From: Streptomyces fuscichromogenes
Lineage (GTDB): Bacteria; Actinomycetota; Actinomycetes; Streptomycetales; Streptomycetaceae
Assembly (NCBI RefSeq): GCF_014645815.1
Contig: NZ_BMML01000002.1
Span: forward strand, 1-64,000
DNA: 64,000 nt
Direction: 5' to 3'
A program made the translations under genes and the position numbers. This document shows, piece by piece, positions 53,483 through 62,065 of this stretch (positions are counted from its first letter, which is position 1; each line of letters starts with the position of its first letter). The notes below the pieces were generated by a model. It did not search any database, was not told the DNA's origin, and worked only from the letters and a program-made list of their open reading frames with translations.

Positions 53483-54799
53483 ATGGCGGAACGTACGGAA
53501 GCGGGGTCGGCCGCCGCCACCCCGTCCTACAAGTCCATGAACGCCTTCACACCCGCCGACGAGGAACGCCAACGCGGCGTACGGCGTATGAAGCGCACGG
53601 CGACCGGCCTGCTGCTGCTCGTCGCGGTGGTGTACGTCCTGGCCAGGTGGGCGTCCGGAGCCGGCGCCGGAGCGTGGGCGGACTACGTGGCCGCCGCCGC
53701 GGAGGCCGGCATGGTCGGCGCGCTCGCCGACTGGTTCGCGGTCACCGCCCTGTTCCGGCACCCGCTCGGCCTGCCCATCCCGCACACCGCGATCATCCCG
53801 ACGAAGAAGGACCAGCTGGGCGTCTCGCTCGGCGAGTTCGTGGGGGAGAACTTCCTCTCCCAGGACGTCGTGCGGCAGCGGCTGCGCGCCGTGGGGATCG
53901 GCAGCCGCCTCGGCGCCTGGCTCGCCGAGCCGAAGAACGCCGACCGGGTGACCGCCGAGCTCGCGACCGCGCTCCGCGGCGCGCTCACCGTGCTGCGGGA
54001 CTCCGACGTCCAGGCGGTGGTCGGCGAGGCGATCACCCGGCGGGCCGACGCCCAGGAGATCGCCCCCGGCATCGGCAAGATGCTGGAGCGGATCGTCGCC
54101 GACGGTGGCCACAAGCGGGTCGTGGACCTGGTCGTCACCCGCGCGCACGACTGGCTGGTGCTGCACGCGGACTCCGTGATGGACGCGGTGCAGGGCGGGG
54201 CGCCGGGCTGGACCCCCCGGTTCGTGGACCGCAAGGTCGGCGAGCGCGTCTACAAGGAGCTGCTGCGCTTCTGCGCCGAGATGCGGGACATGCCCTCCCA
54301 CCCGGCCCGCGGCGCCCTCGACCGCTTCCTCACCGACTTCGCGAACGACCTCCAGTCCGACACCGACACCCGGGCCCGCGTCGAACGGCTCAAGGGCGAC
54401 GTCCTGGGCCGCGGCGAGGTCCAGGACCTGATCGCGTCCGCCTGGACGGCCGTACGATCCATGATCGTCTCGGCGGCCGACGACGAGCGCAGCGAGCTGC
54501 GGCTGCGCGTCCGCGCCTCGCTGATCTCCCTGGGCGCCCGGATGGCCACCGAACCCAAGGTCCAGGACAAGGTCGACAGCTGGGTCGAGGGCGCGGCCGT
54601 GCACGTCGTGACGACGTACCGCAAGGAGATCACGTCCCTGATCACCGACACGGTGGCCGGCTGGGACGCGGAGCACACCACCCGGAAGATCGAGGCGCAC
54701 ATCGGCCGCGACCTGCAGTTCATCCGGATCAATGGCACGGTGGTGGGGTCGCTGGCCGGAGTGCTGATCTTCACGGTGTCCCGGGCACTGGGCGCGTGA
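53483..54799 (+). CDS. DUF445 membrane protein
   Basis: Protein of 438 residues of the DUF445 family. An N-terminal helix (TGLLLLVAVVYVLARW) and the family segment AEAGMVGALADWFAVTALFR then HPLGLPIPHTAIIP are followed by a long helical region (LGVSLGEFVGENFLS onward) and a C-terminal helix VVGSLAGVLIFTVSRAL. ATG 53483 has GGAG only 4 nt upstream; GTG 53474 is an alternative. The function of the family is not established. The 289-bp upstream region (53194-53482) has no gene. Confidence 0.87.
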   Translation: MAERTEAGSAAATPSYKSMNAFTPADEERQRGVRRMKRTATGLLLLVAVVYVLARWASGAGAGAWADYVAAAAEAGMVGALADWFAVTALFRHPLGLPIPHTAIIPTKKDQLGVSLGEFVGENFLSQDVVRQRLRAVGIGSRLGAWLAEPKNADRVTAELATALRGALTVLRDSDVQAVVGEAITRRADAQEIAPGIGKMLERIVADGGHKRVVDLVVTRAHDWLVLHADSVMDAVQGGAPGWTPRFVDRKVGERVYKELLRFCAEMRDMPSHPARGALDRFLTDFANDLQSDTDTRARVERLKGDVLGRGEVQDLIASAWTAVRSMIVSAADDERSELRLRVRASLISLGARMATEPKVQDKVDSWVEGAAVHVVTTYRKEITSLITDTVAGWDAEHTTRKIEAHIGRDLQFIRINGTVVGSLAGVLIFTVSRALGA

Positions 54800-54863
54800 C
54801 GCGCCCGGAGGTGGGCACTCGGCCGCGGGTTCCGGTTCTTCTCCGGTCGGTCGAGGAGGCGCG

Positions 54864-56360
54864 ATGGGTACGGCTGCGGGCGCGAGCGCGGACGGGACCG
54901 GCGGCGGCCGCACGATCACCACCCGTGTCCCGGCCCGCCTGGACCGGCTCCCCTGGTCCCGCTGGCACTGGACGATCGTCATCGGCCTCGGCACCGTCTG
55001 GATCCTGGACGGCCTGGAGGTCACGGTCGTCGGCAACATCGCGAGCCGCCTCTCCGAGCCGGGCAGCGGCCTCGCGATCTCCTCCTCCCAGGTCACCGGC
55101 ACGGCCGCGGCGCTCTACGTGGCCGGCGCCTGCACCGGCGCCCTCTTCTGGGGCCGCCTGACCGACCGCCACGGCCGCAAGAAACTCTTCATGATCACCC
55201 TGGCGGTCTATCTGGCCGCCACCGCCCTGACCTCGCTCTCCTTCGCCCCCTGGTGGTTCTTCACCTTCCGCTTCCTGACCGGCTTCGGCATCGGCGGCGA
55301 GTACGCGGCGATCAACTCGGCGATCGACGAGCTGATCCCGGCGTACTACCGGGGCCGCGTCGACCTGATCATCAACGGCAGCTTCTGGGTGGGCGCCGTG
55401 GGCGGCTCGCTGCTCTCGATCGTCGCGCTGAACACGGACTTCCTCGCGAAGGACGTGGGCTGGCGGCTGACCTTCGCCCTCGGCGTGGTCCTCGGCCTGG
55501 TCATCCTGCTGGTACGGCGCAACGTCCCGGAGAGCCCGCGCTGGCTGCTGATCCACGGGAGGGAGCGGGAGGCGGAGGAGATCGTCACGTCGATCGAGCG
55601 GCGGGTGACGGCCGAGAAGGGCGTCCCGCTCCCGGAACCGGCCGGCGAGCTGGTGATCCACCAGCGGCCCGGTGTCACGTTCGCCGAGATCGCCCGCACG
55701 GTCTTCCACGACTACCGGCGCCGCGCCGTCCTCGGCTTCTCCCTCTTCGTCGGCCAGGCGTTCCTCTACAACGCGATCACCTTCGGCTTCGGCGCGATCC
55801 TCACCAGGTTCTTCGACGTGCCGACCGGCGACACGGGGTACTACTTCGCGGTCATCGCGGTGGGCAACTTCCTGGGCCCCCTGCTGCTGGGCAAGCTGTT
55901 CGACACGGTCGGCCGACGGGTGATGATCTCTTCGACGTACCTCCTGTCGGGCCTGTTCCTGTTTCTCACCGCCTGGCTGTTCGGCCGGGGCGTGCTGACG
56001 GCGGGAACGCTGACGGCGTGCTGGTGCGTGGTCCTCTTCTTCGCGTCTGCGGGCGCGTCCAGCGCGTACCTGACCGTCTCCGAGATCTTCCCGATGGAGA
56101 CGAGGGCGATGTCCATCGCCTTCTTCTACGCGCTGGGCACGGCGGCCGGCGGCATCAGCGGGCCGCTGCTCTTCGCCGACCTGACGGGGACCGGCAAGGT
56201 GTCCGACACGGTGCTGGCGTTCCAGATCGGCGCCGGACTGATGTGCGCGGCGGGCCTGGTGGCGGCGGTGCTGGCGGTGCAGGCGGAGCGCAGGCCGCTG
56301 GAGGAGATCGCGACGCCGCTGACGGCCGCGGGGGGTGGGGCGGCGAAGACGCGGACATAG
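54864..56360 (+). CDS. MFS transporter, sugar-porter-like
   Basis: Twelve-helix permease of 498 residues. WILDGLEVTVVGNIASRL in TM1 and GRLTDRHGRKKLFMITL between TM2 and TM3 mark the metabolite:H+ symporter/sugar-porter type. RFLTGFGIGGEYAAINSAID and PESPRWLL also fit. The C-terminal half has EIFPMETRAMSIAFFYALG. The substrate is probably a sugar or aromatic acid; not determinable. GAGGAG precedes ATG 54864. Confidence 0.9.
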   Translation: MGTAAGASADGTGGGRTITTRVPARLDRLPWSRWHWTIVIGLGTVWILDGLEVTVVGNIASRLSEPGSGLAISSSQVTGTAAALYVAGACTGALFWGRLTDRHGRKKLFMITLAVYLAATALTSLSFAPWWFFTFRFLTGFGIGGEYAAINSAIDELIPAYYRGRVDLIINGSFWVGAVGGSLLSIVALNTDFLAKDVGWRLTFALGVVLGLVILLVRRNVPESPRWLLIHGREREAEEIVTSIERRVTAEKGVPLPEPAGELVIHQRPGVTFAEIARTVFHDYRRRAVLGFSLFVGQAFLYNAITFGFGAILTRFFDVPTGDTGYYFAVIAVGNFLGPLLLGKLFDTVGRRVMISSTYLLSGLFLFLTAWLFGRGVLTAGTLTACWCVVLFFASAGASSAYLTVSEIFPMETRAMSIAFFYALGTAAGGISGPLLFADLTGTGKVSDTVLAFQIGAGLMCAAGLVAAVLAVQAERRPLEEIATPLTAAGGGAAKTRT

Positions 56361-56365
56361 GGCGT

Positions 56366-56457
56366 GGTCACGGCCGCCGGGCGGCCGCGGGCGGGCGGGG
56401 ACCGGTCGCGCGGTCCCCGTGCCCCGCACGGGGCTGCCCCGGCAGGCGGCCGTGACC
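56366..56457. terminator. Nested hairpins between convergent genes
   Basis: Outer arms GGTCACGGCCGCC (56366-56378) and GGCGGCCGTGACC (56445-56457), a perfect 13 bp. Inside is CCCCGTGC-CCC-GCACGGGG (56415-56433). The inner part is a diverged copy of the dispersed CGCGCAGTTCCCC element (here TCGCGCGGTCCCCGTGCCCC). Confidence 0.75.
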
Positions 56458-57959
56458 TACTGACCGCCCCGCGCCCGCCTGCGCAGCAGCAGCAACCCGC
56501 CGGCCAGCGCGGTGATCCCCGTGGCCGTGGTCCACGCGACGACGTCGCCCGACCCCGTGGCGGCGAGATCACCGCCCTTGCCGGCAGCCGAAGCCGAGGC
56601 GGACGCCGAAGCGGACACGGAAGCCGGAGCCGGAGCCGTAGCCGTAGCAGCAGCCGTAGCCGAGGCGGACGCCGACGGACTCGCCGCTCCCGCCGACCCC
56701 GCCGCGGCGGGCGAAGCCGTGCTCGCCCGGTCCCGCGTGAACGTCAGCGTGCCGAAGCCCAGTTGGTCGTACCCTCCGCTGTTCGGCCCGTAGTCCCCGC
56801 CGCCGCCCTCCGGCGCCGCCTTGGCCGCGATCTGCGTGACGTACGTCGCCGACAGGCCCCGCCGCCTGGTGTAGTGGTTGGCGATCATCGCCCAGATGGG
56901 GCGGGTCATCGAGGGATCGACGCCCGCCGCGGCCGTCACCGTCTCGCTCCCCGACCAGCCCCCGACCGCCCCCTTGCGCCGCGTGTTCGCGGTGAACGGC
57001 ACCTGCCCGCCCAGGCTCCACTTGGCGACGTACTGCGCCCCCTTGAGGAACCGGCTGTCGTCGTAGCCGTACAGGTCGATCCCCTGGTTCCAGGCCATCT
57101 CGCAGAACGTGCCCATCAGCCCGACGCCGAGCAGCGCGTGCCCCTGGTCGCGCCCCGCCTCCAGCCACTCGCCCAGCCCGTCCTCGTACACGACGGGGAT
57201 CGCGTTCCTGATCGCTCCGAGCCCGGCGCCGTGCTTGAAGTAGTCGACCGCGCGGGTGACCTGGGCGCGGTCGTCGCAGAAGACGCCGGTGGCCAGGACG
57301 CAGGCCATGCTCGCGAGGTCCCAGTTGGTCCAGTAGTTGGAGACGACGGCGTTGTTGTGCCGTACCAGGAAGTCGTCGCTGACCGCGCCGAACAGCTTGC
57401 TGAGCATCTCCTGGAAGCGGGCGAGCTCGAAGTCCCCGTGGTCGCGGACGAGTTCGGCGGCGTTCGCGAACTGGTAGCCGTACAGCCCGGCGGCCAGGAA
57501 CCGGTCGGCGGAACCGTTGACCGCGGTGAGGGCGGCGGACCAGGCGTTGAGGACGGCGACGGCGGTGTCGGCGTACGCGCTCTCGCCGGTCACGTGGTAC
57601 CGCAGGGCGTTCTGGTACGCGGCGTGGATGTCGTTGTAGAGGAGCGAGTAGTTCTCCGGGGTGCCCGAGCCCCGGTACACCACGGCCTGCGGCCGCGCCT
57701 GCCAGCCGCTCTGCGCGTGCCGGTTGGCGGTGAGCCGGGCGAACCCGGCCGTGTGGGGCGCGGCGCCCGCCCGCACCTTGGCGGCCATGCGGTCGAGGTC
57801 GGTACGGGTGTGCAGCAGACCGGGGTGGGCGAAGGCCCCGGCGGCGGCCGCGGGACCGGCCCCCACGGCCCCCACGGCGCCCCCGGCGGCGGCGGCCCCC
57901 ACCGCCGCGCCCGAGACCTTCAGCATGCTCCGGCGGCTGATCTGTCGAGTCCTGTGCAT
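56457..57959 (-). CDS. Tat-exported, sortase-anchored alginate-lyase-like protein
   Basis: Protein of 500 residues. Twin-arginine-type signal (ISRRSMLKVSGAAVG, residues 7-21), then an alginate-lyase-superfamily helical domain (about 45-390) with NNAVVSNYWTNWDLASMACV and LYGYQFANAAELVR. An Ala/Ser/Pro linker (about 400-450) leads to a C-terminal sorting signal: LAATG, hydrophobic helix and RRRARGGQ. LAxTG is the class E sortase motif, so the protein should be fixed to the cell wall. It may degrade uronic-acid polysaccharide; the substrate is unverified. ATG 57959 has only a weak GGGG site. Confidence 0.83.
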   Translation of the reverse strand: MHRTRQISRRSMLKVSGAAVGAAAAGGAVGAVGAGPAAAAGAFAHPGLLHTRTDLDRMAAKVRAGAAPHTAGFARLTANRHAQSGWQARPQAVVYRGSGTPENYSLLYNDIHAAYQNALRYHVTGESAYADTAVAVLNAWSAALTAVNGSADRFLAAGLYGYQFANAAELVRDHGDFELARFQEMLSKLFGAVSDDFLVRHNNAVVSNYWTNWDLASMACVLATGVFCDDRAQVTRAVDYFKHGAGLGAIRNAIPVVYEDGLGEWLEAGRDQGHALLGVGLMGTFCEMAWNQGIDLYGYDDSRFLKGAQYVAKWSLGGQVPFTANTRRKGAVGGWSGSETVTAAAGVDPSMTRPIWAMIANHYTRRRGLSATYVTQIAAKAAPEGGGGDYGPNSGGYDQLGFGTLTFTRDRASTASPAAAGSAGAASPSASASATAAATATAPAPASVSASASASASAAGKGGDLAATGSGDVVAWTTATGITALAGGLLLLRRRARGGQ

Positions 57960-58012
57960 GCCCCGGGAGACGAACCGGCCCGCCCCGCGATAACAGAAAG
58001 CCGCGAAGTCGC

Positions 58013-58474
58013 TCAGGCGCCCGTCGTCGACCCCGGCCGCACGATCATCAGCACCGTCACGGCGGCCCACAGCAGGTTGAACACCCCGGTGAACATGGCC
58101 AGTCGGACGGTCGCCTCGCGCGTACCGCCGCCGTCGCCCGCCGCCTCCACCAGCGCGTTCTGCCGGGGCAGCACCAGGGCCGCGAGGACGAGTGCCGCGA
58201 GCGCGGTGAGCGCGATCGACGTGATCAGCCAGGCGCTGCCCAGCACGTGCATGCTGCTCGCCGTGGCGAACCCGAACACCGGGACGACGACGCCGACGAC
58301 GGCGTACACCCGGCAGATCCGGTGCAGCAGCCGCAGGGTCTCGGCGGCCCGGACGTCGTCCGGTGCCTCGACGGCGCGGCGGGCGGCCGGCGGGAACATG
58401 CTGGCGGCGACGGTGACGGGACCGATCGCGACGATCGCCGCGAGGACATGGACGGCGAGCAGGAACTTGGTCAC
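58013..58474 (-). CDS. Four-helix membrane protein, DUF2269-like
   Basis: Protein of 153 residues with four predicted helices (KFLLAVHVLAAIVAIGPVTV; RVYAVVGVVVPVFGFATA; WLITSIALTALAALVLAAL; LAMFTGVFNLLWAAVTVLMI). The N-terminal helix with a central His resembles DUF2269 proteins. GTG 58474 is leaderless. Divergent from the DJ-1/AraC regulator, which may control it. The function is unknown. Confidence 0.75.
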   Translation of the reverse strand: MTKFLLAVHVLAAIVAIGPVTVAASMFPPAARRAVEAPDDVRAAETLRLLHRICRVYAVVGVVVPVFGFATASSMHVLGSAWLITSIALTALAALVLAALVLPRQNALVEAAGDGGGTREATVRLAMFTGVFNLLWAAVTVLMIVRPGSTTGA

Positions 58475-58481
58475 GGCGACG

Positions 58482-58487
58482 ACCGTA
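58482..58487 (-). promoter_or_regulatory. -10 box, leaderless DUF2269-like gene
   Basis: TACGGT on the minus strand, 7 nt before the GTG at 58474. Confidence 0.6.
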
Positions 58488-58606
58488 GGCGGCCGGACGA
58501 TCACGCAGAAGCGGCGATAGTGACACCCTTCGACGGATTCTCGCCAGCGGGCGGCCAGTGCCGCCCGTGCACCGGGCCCACGGTCGGCGGCATTCCGTCG
58601 GAGGGC

Positions 58607-58612
58607 TACGTT
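58607..58612 (+). promoter_or_regulatory. -10 box, leaderless DJ-1/AraC regulator
   Basis: TACGTT ends 6 nt before ATG 58619; no ribosome site. Confidence 0.6.
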
Positions 58613-58618
58613 CCTGCC

Positions 58619-59581
58619 ATGCACACCGTCGCCGTACTCGTTCTGGACCAGGTCATCCCGTCCGACTTCACCGTGCCGATCGACACCTTCGGCTGGGCCC
58701 GGCTGCCCGACGGCCGGGCCGCGTACCGGGTGCGGGTGTGCGGGCCGGCGGACGAGGTGACCGCGGCGGGCGGCGCGTTCACGGTCAGGGCGCCGTACGG
58801 GCTGGACGCGCTGGCCGAGGCGGACACGGTCATCGTGCCGGGGCTCGCCGATCCCGCCCTCGCCCTCGCGCCGGAGGTCGCCGGCGCCCTGCACACGGCG
58901 GCGGCGAACGGTACGCGGATCGCGTCGGTCTGCGTCGGGGCGTTCGTCCTCGCGGCCACCGGCCTCCTCGACGGCCTGCGCGCCACCACGCACTGGGCCG
59001 CGGCCGACGCCCTGGCCGCCCGCCACCCGGCGATCGAGGTGGACCCGAACGTCCTGTACGTCGACAACGGCCAGTTCCTGACCTCGGCGGGCGCGGCCGC
59101 GGCCATGGACATGTGCCTGCACATGGTCCGCAGGGACCACGGCTCGGCGGTGGCCGCGCACACCGCCCGGATGTCGGTCATGCCGCTGGAACGGGAGGGC
59201 GGCCAGGCCCAGTTCATCGTCCACGACCAGCCGCCGGCCCCGGCCGGTGCCACCCTGGAGCCCCTCCTCGCCTGGCTGCAGGACAACTGCGACCGGGACC
59301 TGACCCTGGACGAGGTCGCGGTGCGGGCCGGCATGAGCACCCGCACCCTCAACCGCCGCTTCCGCGACCAGACCGGCACCACCCCGCTGCAGTGGCTGCA
59401 CCGGGCACGGGTGCGCCGGGCCCAGCACCTGCTGGAGACCACCGCCCACCCCGTCGAACGCATCGCGGCCCAGTCCGGCTTCGGCTCCCCGACGGCCTTC
59501 AGGGAACGCTTCAGAAGAGTGGTCGGCACCAGCCCCCAGGCCTACCGCCGGGCCTTCCGCGCCTCGGACACCTGGCCCTGA
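58619..59581 (+). CDS. GlxA-type regulator (DJ-1/PfpI plus AraC HTH)
   Basis: Regulator of 320 residues. The N-terminal DJ-1/PfpI domain (about 1-180) has the nucleophile-elbow Cys in RIASVCVGAFVLAATGLLDG. The C-terminal double AraC HTH (about 215-310) has LTLDEVAVRAGMSTRTLNRR and PVERIAAQSGFGSPTAFRER. GlxA-type proteins regulate catabolic operons in response to small molecules. The divergent membrane-protein gene 144 bp away is the nearest candidate target. Leaderless start. Confidence 0.9.
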   Translation: MHTVAVLVLDQVIPSDFTVPIDTFGWARLPDGRAAYRVRVCGPADEVTAAGGAFTVRAPYGLDALAEADTVIVPGLADPALALAPEVAGALHTAAANGTRIASVCVGAFVLAATGLLDGLRATTHWAAADALAARHPAIEVDPNVLYVDNGQFLTSAGAAAAMDMCLHMVRRDHGSAVAAHTARMSVMPLEREGGQAQFIVHDQPPAPAGATLEPLLAWLQDNCDRDLTLDEVAVRAGMSTRTLNRRFRDQTGTTPLQWLHRARVRRAQHLLETTAHPVERIAAQSGFGSPTAFRERFRRVVGTSPQAYRRAFRASDTWP

Positions 59582-59680
59582 CGGCACGGAGGACCGCCGC
59601 CCCGGCCCTGCCGCCGGTGTCCGTGCGGGGTGGGAAGATGCCGGAACGGCCGGTGAGGAGTGAGTGAGGGACGGGGGCCC

Positions 59681-60897
59681 ATGGGGCGGGAAGAGCGGGG
59701 CGTGGTCGCGCGGTCGGCGCGGCTGGCCGAGGCGGCCCGGAACCTGGTCGGCGACCATGACGGGGCCGTCGGCGCGGTACGGGCGGCCCTCGCGCCGATC
59801 CACGACGCGGCGGTACGGCGGGAGCTGGACGCCATCCCGGTCGCGCGGCTCCAGGACGTCACCGAGGGCAGGCTGCGGCTGGGCGGTGTCGAGCAGAGCG
59901 GAGTGCGGACGGTGGGCGCCGTGCTCGAAGCGGGCGCGTACCGGCTGCTGCAGATACCCGGTGTCGGGCGGCGCACCGTCGACCAGATGCTGGCCGCGGC
60001 CCGCAGGCTCGCCGAGGCCGTCCAGGAGACCGTGGCGGTCCATGTCGACGTGGACCGGCCGGAGCCGGGCACCACCGCGCTCGTCATGGCCCTGCACGTG
60101 CTGGTGGAGGCCGGACCGCAGGCGCGCCGCGCCGCAAGGCCGTTGCCCCCGTCTACCTGCGGCGCAACCAGCAGGACGTACTGACGGAGCTCCCCGGCCT
60201 CCAGCACACCGACGAGTGGGAGCAGCTGAGCGCGTCGGACGAGGAGGCGTACCGCGACGCCGTACGCGCCGGCAACTTCATGGCGATGCGCAGGGCCGCG
60301 TACACCCGCCCCGAGAAGTCGGCCAAGCTGGAGCGGCTCCGGGAGATCGTCCAGGAGGCCGGCGAGAACGGGCAGAAGACGGTGGTCTTCTCCAACTTCA
60401 AGGACGTCCTGCGCGTGGTCGAGGCGGCACTCGCCACCGGCACCACGGTCTTCGGCCCGCTCACCGGCGCCGTCGCCGCCGCACGCCGGCAGCAGCTCGT
60501 CGACGACTTCGCCGCCGCGCCGGGCGCCGCGGTGCTCCTGGCGCAGATCCAGGCGGCGGGCATCGGCCTCAACATGCAGGCCGCCTCCGTCGTCGTCATC
60601 TGCGAACCCCAGATCAAGCCGACCATCGAACACCAGGCGGTGGCCCGCGCCCATCGCATGGGGCAGGTCAGGCCGGTCCGGGTGCACCGTCTGCTGGCCA
60701 CCGGAGGAGTGGACGAACGCCTGGTGAAGATGCTGGAGCGGAAGACCCGCCTGTTCGACGCCTACGCCCGGCGCAGCGCGGTGGCCGAAGCCACCCCGGC
60801 CGCGGTCGACGTGTCGGACACCGAGCTGGCCCGCCGGATCGTCGAGGAGGAACAGGCGCGCCTGGGCATGGCGGTCGGGGACCCCGTCGAGCCCTGA
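59681..60897 (+). pseudogene. SNF2-family helicase, internally deleted and frameshifted
   Basis: Two pieces of one SNF2-type helicase lie in different frames. 59681-60120 (frame 2; GTG 59660 is also possible) encodes the N-terminal domain with a helix-hairpin-helix (LLQIPGVGRRTVDQMLAAAR). From about 60127 (frame 1) the reading resumes as RRKAVAPVYLRRNQQDVLTE and the C-terminal RecA lobe (KTVVFSNFKDVLRVVEAAL, AQIQAAGIGLNMQAASVVVI, HRMGQVRPVRVHRLL) to 60897. The first RecA lobe with Walker A and B is missing and the join is out of frame, so ATPase function is lost. A deletion near 60110-60130 explains it. The ORF from ATG 60280 alone would be an inactive fragment. Confidence 0.85.
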
Positions 60898-60917
60898 GCC
60901 GCGGGCCCGGCCGCCCC

Positions 60918-61220
60918 TCAGGCCTTGCGGTCCGCGACGGCCCAGGACGCCAGCGCCACCGCACCCGCCACCCCGAACACGGACGGCCAGGCGCCGACCT
61001 TCCTGGCCAGCGGATGCGACCCGGCGAACGCGGCGACATACGCGGCGGACAGCGCCCCGGCGGCCTTCCCGCCCGCCCGCTGCCGCCACTGCTGCGCGGC
61101 GGCGACCCCGGCGACGGCCAGCACGGCCCCGCCCAGCGGCCGCTTCCTCGTCCACCGGGCCACGCCGTACCCTCCGACGAGCCCGCTCGCGGCGATCACC
61201 GAACTGGGAACCCTGGCCAT
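60918..61220 (-). CDS. Small membrane protein
   Basis: Protein of 100 residues with about three hydrophobic segments (VIAASGLVGGYGVARW; GGAVLAVAGVAAAQQW; VFGVAGAVALASWAVA). AGGAG precedes ATG 61220. Family not recognised. The stop is 20 bp from the end of the pseudogene, convergent. Confidence 0.75.
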   Translation of the reverse strand: MARVPSSVIAASGLVGGYGVARWTRKRPLGGAVLAVAGVAAAQQWRQRAGGKAAGALSAAYVAAFAGSHPLARKVGAWPSVFGVAGAVALASWAVADRKA

Positions 61221-61374
61221 GCCTGTCTCCTTCTGCTGCTTCCGCCGCTGCCTGGATTCCCGAGCGTAACCGGCGGCTCGGCACCCACTCACCCGCCCCC
61301 GGACCACGGCCGCCACTTCCCGCCGAGCACGGTCGCGCGCGGCTGCTTCATGGCCGACGTCGGTGCCGGCCCCG

Positions 61375-61977
61375 TCATCGGAGCGAGTCGAGCCAGTCGA
61401 GGAGGCGGGCGCCCTCGCGGTTCATGATCTCCGGGTCGCGCAGCGCATGGGCCAGGAGCGACATGCCCTGGTAGCCCGCGACCAGGGTGAGGGCCAGGTC
61501 GTCCGGATCCCGCGAGCCCGCCGGGCCGGTCGGCCCCAGCTCGCGGAACTGGCGCGCGGCCCAGTCGAGCAGCCGCCGGATCACCGTGCCGGCCTCGGTG
61601 TCGAGGGTCCCGTCGGCGCGTTTGCCGAGCTCGGCGGCGAGCGTGCCGGTGGGGCAGCCGTACCGGGCGGCGACGTCACGCTGCCCGACCCATGCCTCGA
61701 CCAGTGCCTTGAGCCGGTCGCGCGGATCGGGCAACAGGTCGAGCCGGCCGGTGAGTTCGTCGAGGTACGCGGTGTGCTCGGACAGGGCGGCCCGGACCAG
61801 CTCGTCCTTGGTCTTGAAGTAGTAGTAGACGTTCCCGACGGGGACGTCGGCCTCCCGCGCGATGTCGGCGAGGGTGGTGCGCTCGACGCCCTGCTCGTGC
61901 AGCACCCGGGCGGCCGCCGCCATCAGCCGCTGCCGCTTCCGCGCCGCCTGTCCCCGCCGATCCACTGAGTTGGTCAC
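61375..61977 (-). CDS. TetR-family regulator
   Basis: Regulator of 200 residues. N-terminal HTH (ARVLHEQGVERTTLADIARE then ADVPVGNVYYYFKTKDELV), followed by a helical ligand domain with a conserved Cys (RYGCPTGTL), as in the group controlling oxidoreductase genes. GTG 61977 is leaderless (TATAGT 7 nt upstream) and lies inside operator O1. Divergent from the NmrA-like reductase, which it very likely represses. Confidence 0.9.
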   Translation of the reverse strand: MTNSVDRRGQAARKRQRLMAAAARVLHEQGVERTTLADIAREADVPVGNVYYYFKTKDELVRAALSEHTAYLDELTGRLDLLPDPRDRLKALVEAWVGQRDVAARYGCPTGTLAAELGKRADGTLDTEAGTVIRRLLDWAARQFRELGPTGPAGSRDPDDLALTLVAGYQGMSLLAHALRDPEIMNREGARLLDWLDSLR

Positions 61978-61983
61978 CCAACT
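61968..61983. promoter_or_regulatory. TetR operator O1
   Basis: AGTTGG-TCAC-CCAACT, a perfect 6-bp inverted repeat overlapping the tetR start codon; autoregulatory site. Confidence 0.6.
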
Positions 61984-61984
61984 A

Positions 61985-61990
61985 ACTATA
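61985..61990 (-). promoter_or_regulatory. -10 box, leaderless tetR gene
   Basis: TATAGT on the minus strand, 7 nt before the GTG at 61977. Confidence 0.65.
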
Positions 61991-62024
61991 GACAGCCGGG
62001 GGTTCGGCCGTGCTAGCGTCGGAG

Positions 62025-62050
62025 CAGTCGACTAAGTCAGTCGACTAACT
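62025..62050. promoter_or_regulatory. TetR operator O2
   Basis: Direct repeat CAGTCGACTAA (62025-62035 and 62038-62048) and an overlapping inverted repeat AGTCAGT-CG-ACTAACT (62035-62050). It lies just downstream of a -10-like TAGCGT (62014-62019) for the NmrA gene, so bound TetR would block transcription. The AGT(T/C)(G/A)GT half-site is shared with O1. Confidence 0.65.
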
Positions 62051-62065
62051 AACAGGGGGTCAGTG

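Noticed and set aside
60280..60897. Intact small helicase gene
   Set aside because: It starts inside an SNF2 helicase at an internal ATG without ribosome site and lacks all ATP-binding motifs; it is the tail of a pseudogene.
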